Assembly: GCF_000020725.1 (NCBI RefSeq)
Contig: NC_011146.1
Coordinates: 1,859,501 to 1,923,500, forward strand
DNA length: 64,000 nt
Direction of reading: 5' to 3'
DNA from: Citrifermentans bemidjiense Bem
GTDB taxonomy: Bacteria > Desulfobacterota > Desulfuromonadia > Geobacterales > Geobacteraceae
Shown here one piece after another: positions 60,974-64,000 of the stretch. The translations under genes were made by a program, and so were the position numbers. Each line of letters starts with the position of its first letter. Position 1 is the first letter of the stretch. The notes beneath the pieces are model-generated. The model was not told the DNA's origin and did no database searches. It saw only the letters and a program-made list of their open reading frames with translations.

Positions 60974-61525
60974 TCAGTGCCGCTCGGCGAGGATCTCTGC
61001 GGTGAATACGTACAGGTCCGCCCCTTCTTTCCAGTCCTCTTTCTTAAGCCCCGCCTTCAGCGCGGTCTGGCCCAGGAAGGTCTCCCTGTCCCAGCCCTGT
61101 TCCACCGCCACCTGCGGCAGCAGCACGCCGCGGGAGAAGTTTTTTTCCAGGTACAAGCCATGTCTTCCCACCACGACCTCCTCGGGCGTCGCGATCTTTT
61201 GCAGCGGCGAAATGACCGATATCTCCAGCTCGAAGTCGGCCAGGTCCTCCTCCTTCATGGGGTAGAAGCGGGGGTCCCTGGTGGCCGCGGAGGCCGCCAT
61301 CTCCTGCACCAGCAGGTAAAGCGGTTTCTCCGAGCTGAAATTGCCGATGCACCCCCGGAGGGCACCCAGCCTTTTGATGGTGACGAAGCACCCTTTGGTC
61401 GCCTGCAGGTGCGCCTCGGTCACCTGCCGCACGTTTACTTTGCCGGTCTCAACGGCGGCAGTGACCGCTTCCCTGGCTAGGTGCAAAAGGAGTTTCTTGT
61501 CTGCGGAGTTGAGTGTTTCGTTCAC
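60974..61525 (-). CDS. AMMECR1-domain protein (AmmeMemoRadiSam system A-like)
   Basis: A 183-aa protein starting at GTG 61525, with AAGGGGGG upstream. The family signature LRGCIGNF lies near residues 54-61, with RDPRFYPMKEEDL, FELEISVISPL and EEVVVGRHGLYLEK. Bacterial members belong with MEMO-like and radical SAM proteins in a system of unclear function; neither partner is adjacent here. Confidence 0.9.
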   Translation of the reverse strand: MNETLNSADKKLLLHLAREAVTAAVETGKVNVRQVTEAHLQATKGCFVTIKRLGALRGCIGNFSSEKPLYLLVQEMAASAATRDPRFYPMKEEDLADFELEISVISPLQKIATPEEVVVGRHGLYLEKNFSRGVLLPQVAVEQGWDRETFLGQTALKAGLKKEDWKEGADLYVFTAEILAERH

Positions 61526-61884
61526 GAGCCCCCCTTAACCGGCGCCGGCTAGCGGTGCCGGAAAACTAATTTGCCTAAAATAATATATTTACCCGCCGTT
61601 TACAAGCATTAACGTTGCCTCCCTTATGCGCTGCCGAGGGCCTGCAAGGCGCCGGTGTTTCGCCTTCGGGTACCGATGGAGCGGATGTCCTGGCAGCGCG
61701 GCTTTCCGCCGTCAACGTTCCCGGTTCCTTTTCCTTTATCTTCCTCTTCGTTAGGCCCCCGTTAGTTTGGCTCCGGGAGCGGGCGTGAGCGGGGGCAAAA
61801 CGACGGTAGTTCGCATGCTTTCGCTCCCTCCGGAAGGAGTAACGTCCTTTAATAATTTTTTGCGTTTCTTTCTTTTAAAAAGTA
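61526..61884. other. Non-coding region
   Basis: About 360 nt without a supportable gene, up to the promoter at 61885. I see no structured RNA motif. Open frames here are short and lack ribosome-binding sites. Confidence 0.5.
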
Positions 61885-61912
61885 TTGACTTTTGCGGGAA
61901 TGCTAGTATATT
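61885..61912 (+). promoter_or_regulatory. Promoter of the small lipoprotein
   Basis: TTGACT (61885-61890), a 16-bp spacer and TATATT (61907-61912), 80 nt before the ATG. Confidence 0.65.
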
Positions 61913-61991
61913 CGCCCTTTGTTGTGACAAAAAAACCAGTGCGCTATGCGCAGTAATGGTAAATCTAAAAAGAAAAGAGGTGATATCGTCA

Positions 61992-62195
61992 ATGAAAAAA
62001 CTGATCTCCTTGGCACTTTGCCTGGCTCTGGCTCTGTCCTTTGCTGCTGGCTGCAAGAAGAAAGAAGAGGCTCCGGCTCCGGCTGCTGAGCAGGCTGCAC
62101 CGGCTGCACCGGCTGCACCGGCACAGGCTCCGATGTCCTCCGCCACCGCTCCGGCAGCTCCGGCTGCTCCGGCCGCACCGGCTGAGCACAAGTAA
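61992..62195 (+). CDS. Small Ala/Pro-rich lipoprotein
   Basis: A 67-aa protein: signal peptide MKKLISLALCLALALSFAAG with lipobox AAGC (Cys21), then KKKEEAPAPAAEQ and a low-complexity Ala/Pro tail ending AEHK. It should be a lipid-anchored cell-envelope protein; the tail has no fold that I recognise. It has a strong promoter, its own terminator, and codons consistent with high expression (GCT, CCG, GCA), so it may be abundant. The function is unknown. The longer open frame to 61767 crosses the promoter and is rejected. Confidence 0.75.
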   Translation: MKKLISLALCLALALSFAAGCKKKEEAPAPAAEQAAPAAPAAPAQAPMSSATAPAAPAAPAAPAEHK

Positions 62196-62223
62196 TTCGA
62201 AACAGGGTCTCCCTGTTTCAAGA

Positions 62224-62253
62224 AGCCCACAGAGTCCTCTGTGGGCTTTTTTT
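62224..62253 (+). terminator. Rho-independent terminator of the lipoprotein
   Basis: AGCCCACAGA, loop GTCC, TCTGTGGGCT, then T7. Ten perfect base pairs. Confidence 0.95.
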
Positions 62254-62276
62254 GTATTTGCTCCCGCCTATTTGCC

Positions 62277-62306
62277 TTGACAAGCGGCAGGCAGGAATGC
62301 TAGTTA
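62277..62306 (+). promoter_or_regulatory. Candidate promoter of ndk
   Basis: A perfect TTGACA (62277-62282) with TAGTTA at 62301-62306 (18-bp spacer), about 37 nt before the ATG. Confidence 0.45.
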
Positions 62307-62342
62307 AAACGGTCGTCTACTACAATGAATCCGGAGGAAGCA

Positions 62343-62756
62343 ATGGAAAGAACATTTGCCATCATAAAGCCTGATGCAGTCGAGAGGAACGTCACCGGGA
62401 AGGTCCTGGCGATGATAGAAGAGGGTGGTTTCAAGATCGTCGGCATGAAGAAGATCCGTCTCTCCAAGTGCCAGGCGGAAGGGTTTTACTATGTGCACAA
62501 AGAGCGCCCCTTCTTCGGCGACCTCTGCGCATTCATGTCCCGCGGCCCGGTAATCGCGCTGGTGCTCGAGAAAGAGAACGCCATCGCCGACTGGCGCGGC
62601 CTGATGGGCGCCACCAACCCGGCTAACGCCGAGGCAGGCACCATCCGCAAGGCTTTGGGCGTCAGCATCGAGGAGAACACGGTGCACGGCTCCGACTCCC
62701 CGGAGTCCGCTTCCTACGAGATTCCTTACTTCTTCAACCAGCTCGAGCTGGTGTAA
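62343..62756 (+). CDS. ndk: Nucleoside diphosphate kinase
   Basis: Transfers the gamma-phosphate between nucleoside triphosphates and diphosphates. The 137-aa protein starts [20 protein letters not shown] at ATG 62343 (GGAGGAAG upstream). The active-site His is in [12 protein letters not shown], the family signature, near residue 116. Length and motifs are standard. A terminator follows immediately. Confidence 0.96.
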   Translation: MERTFAIIKPDAVERNVTGKVLAMIEEGGFKIVGMKKIRLSKCQAEGFYYVHKERPFFGDLCAFMSRGPVIALVLEKENAIADWRGLMGATNPANAEAGTIRKALGVSIEENTVHGSDSPESASYEIPYFFNQLELV

Positions 62757-62781
62757 TTCGCAACTGGTCTAGGCAGATCGA

Positions 62782-62807
62782 AAGCCCTTCGCTAGAAGGG
62801 CTTTTTT
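62782..62807 (+). terminator. Rho-independent terminator of ndk
   Basis: AAGCCCTTC, loop GCTA, GAAGGGCTT, then TTTT. Nine perfect base pairs, ending just before the rlmN start. Confidence 0.92.
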
Positions 62808-62823
62808 ATATCCGAAAAAGGCG

Positions 62824-63879
62824 ATGCAGAAAACAGACATAAAGAATTTGACCCTGCAGGGTCTCGAGTCGTACATCTCAGGGCTGGGCAAGGAGCGCTT
62901 CCGCGCCAAGCAGATCTTCAAGTGGCTCTACCAGATGGACGCCGGAAGTTTCGAGGAGATGACCAACGTCTCCAAGGAGTTCCGGGTCATGCTGGGCGAG
63001 ATCGCCCAGATCAGCAACCTGACGCCCGAGGTGGTTGAGGCGTCGGAGGACGGGACCAGGAAGTACCTCTTCCGCCTGTCCGACGGCAGCGCGGTGGAGA
63101 GCGTCCTGATTCCCGACGAGGGGCGCAACACGCTTTGCATCTCGAGCCAGGTCGGCTGCGCCATGGGTTGCGCCTTCTGCCTCACCGGCAGCTTCGGGCT
63201 CTCCCGCAACCTCACCACGGCCGAAATTGTGAACCAGGTCTGCGCGGTGAAGCGCGACCAGCCGGTCAATAACATCGTCTTCATGGGGATGGGGGAGCCG
63301 CTGGCGAACCTGAAAGGGGTGATCCCGGCAGTGCAGATCCTGACCGACCCGGACGGCTTCCAGTTCTCCACCAGGAAGGTCACCGTTTCCACCTCCGGGC
63401 TCGTCCCCGAGATGGCGGAACTCGGGCGCGGCTGCACCGTGAACCTCGCCGTCTCGCTGAACGCCACCACCGACGAGGTGAGGAGCCGGATCATGCCGGT
63501 GAACCGCACTTATCCTCTGGCCCAGTTGCTCGCCGCCTGCAAGGCGTTCCCGCTTCCCTCCCGGCGCTGGATCACCATGGAGTACGTGATGATCCGGGAC
63601 CTGAACGACTCGCTTGAAGACGCGAAGAGGCTGGTGCGGCTGATCAGCAACATCCCCTCCAAGGTGAACCTGATCCCGTTCAACGAGCACGAAGGGTGCG
63701 ACTTCAAATGCCCCACCCAGGAGTCGATCGACCGCTTCCACAAGTATCTGTTGGACAAAAACGTCACCGTGATCACCCGTTCCAGCCGCGGCAGCGACAT
63801 CTCTGCCGCCTGCGGCCAGCTCAAGGGACGGCTGGATCAGGAGGACGGCGAACGCCGCAACTGCGGCTGCGAAGGCTAG
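62824..63879 (+). CDS. rlmN: 23S rRNA/tRNA adenine C2 methyltransferase RlmN
   Basis: Radical SAM methyltransferase acting on A2503 of 23S rRNA and A37 of some tRNAs. The 4Fe-4S motif is [11 protein letters not shown] (CxxxCxxC, about 112-122). The C-terminal cysteine that forms the transient link is in [18 protein letters not shown] and STSGLVPEM are also family motifs. Length 351 aa. The start lies 17 nt after the ndk terminator; an AAGG precedes ATG. Confidence 0.95.
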   Translation: MQKTDIKNLTLQGLESYISGLGKERFRAKQIFKWLYQMDAGSFEEMTNVSKEFRVMLGEIAQISNLTPEVVEASEDGTRKYLFRLSDGSAVESVLIPDEGRNTLCISSQVGCAMGCAFCLTGSFGLSRNLTTAEIVNQVCAVKRDQPVNNIVFMGMGEPLANLKGVIPAVQILTDPDGFQFSTRKVTVSTSGLVPEMAELGRGCTVNLAVSLNATTDEVRSRIMPVNRTYPLAQLLAACKAFPLPSRRWITMEYVMIRDLNDSLEDAKRLVRLISNIPSKVNLIPFNEHEGCDFKCPTQESIDRFHKYLLDKNVTVITRSSRGSDISAACGQLKGRLDQEDGERRNCGCEG

Positions 63880-63911
63880 AGAGAACTGAAATAAAATCCC
63901 TGGAGGTAGAG

Positions 63912-64000
63912 ATGGCAAACGAGGTAATCGGCGTTATCGGCGGCAGCGGGCTCTACGAGATGGAAGGGATGACCGGCGTCGCCCAGGTGACGGTCGACAC
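63912..64000 (+). CDS. mtaP: 5'-methylthioadenosine phosphorylase (N-terminal part, cut by window end)
   Basis: The first 29 residues read MANEVIGVIGGSGLYEMEGM and continue with VAQVTVDT. The IGGSGLY phosphate-binding motif is the hallmark of MtaP. GGAGG lies 5-9 nt before the ATG. It is probably co-transcribed with rlmN (32-nt gap). Confidence 0.88.
   Translation, partial: MANEVIGVIGGSGLYEMEGMTGVAQVTVD

Overview
The window looks like chromosomal DNA of a Geobacter-type (Desulfuromonadales/Geobacterales) bacterium. The main evidence is the eukaryotic-type citrate synthase at 59542-60867, together with the GC-rich coding style, the many short dispersed palindromic repeats, and a housekeeping neighbourhood (mtaB, cysE, miaA, ctpA, ndk, rlmN, mtaP) of a Gram-negative anaerobe. 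The species call is inference; no 16S or other decisive marker is present.

Region 1 (343-27718, all + strand) is a large surface-polysaccharide locus of the Wzx/Wzy type. It holds a giant Wza-like SLBB export protein, a Wzz-like chain-length regulator, a GtrB-like polyprenyl-phosphate glycosyltransferase with a polytopic membrane partner, a dTDP-3-amino-3,6-dideoxyhexose module (fused acetyltransferase/3,4-ketoisomerase plus a DegT aminotransferase), acyltransferases, a Wzx flippase, five further glycosyltransferases, three methyltransferases, an AsnB-type amidotransferase and a Wzy polymerase. It ends with a UDP-L-FucNAc module (CapE/CapF/CapG plus a WbuB-like transferase), a 4-reductase/epimerase and a PglC/WbpL-type initiating sugar-phosphate transferase. 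Many genes overlap by 1-14 nt, so this is probably a long, translationally coupled operon read from a promoter near 250-278.

Region 2 (27818-34673, - strand) is a compact six-gene operon that faces the polysaccharide locus: a TSUP transporter, a small membrane protein, CysD, CysN, a type I phosphodiesterase-like protein and a membrane LtaS/EptA-like alkaline-phosphatase-superfamily protein. Sulfate activation is present without APS kinase, PAPS reductase or a recognisable sulfotransferase, which makes this cassette one of the most interesting parts of the window.

Region 3 (34674-45461) is repeat-rich. It contains a field of degenerate CTAATC-type repeats with a perfect 23-bp hairpin, many copies of a palindromic CTCACGCAAAGCCGCAAAG family, a GxxExxY gene bounded by inverted copies of that repeat, a WbpM/CapD-like dehydratase, two Wzi-like outer-membrane capsule proteins, an ExeA/GspA-like ATPase with a GspB-like partner, and small hypothetical genes.

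Region 4 (45492-64000) is mostly housekeeping: a DUF6178 protein, a receiver-histidine kinase, mtaB, cysE, miaA, ctpA, a DUF502 membrane protein, a 2-hydroxyacid dehydrogenase, a secreted protein, an acyl-CoA synthetase, an M24 peptidase, citrate synthase with a striking operator/promoter, an AMMECR1 protein, a small Ala/Pro-rich lipoprotein, ndk, rlmN and the start of mtaP. No tRNA, rRNA, CRISPR array or transposase gene was recognised.
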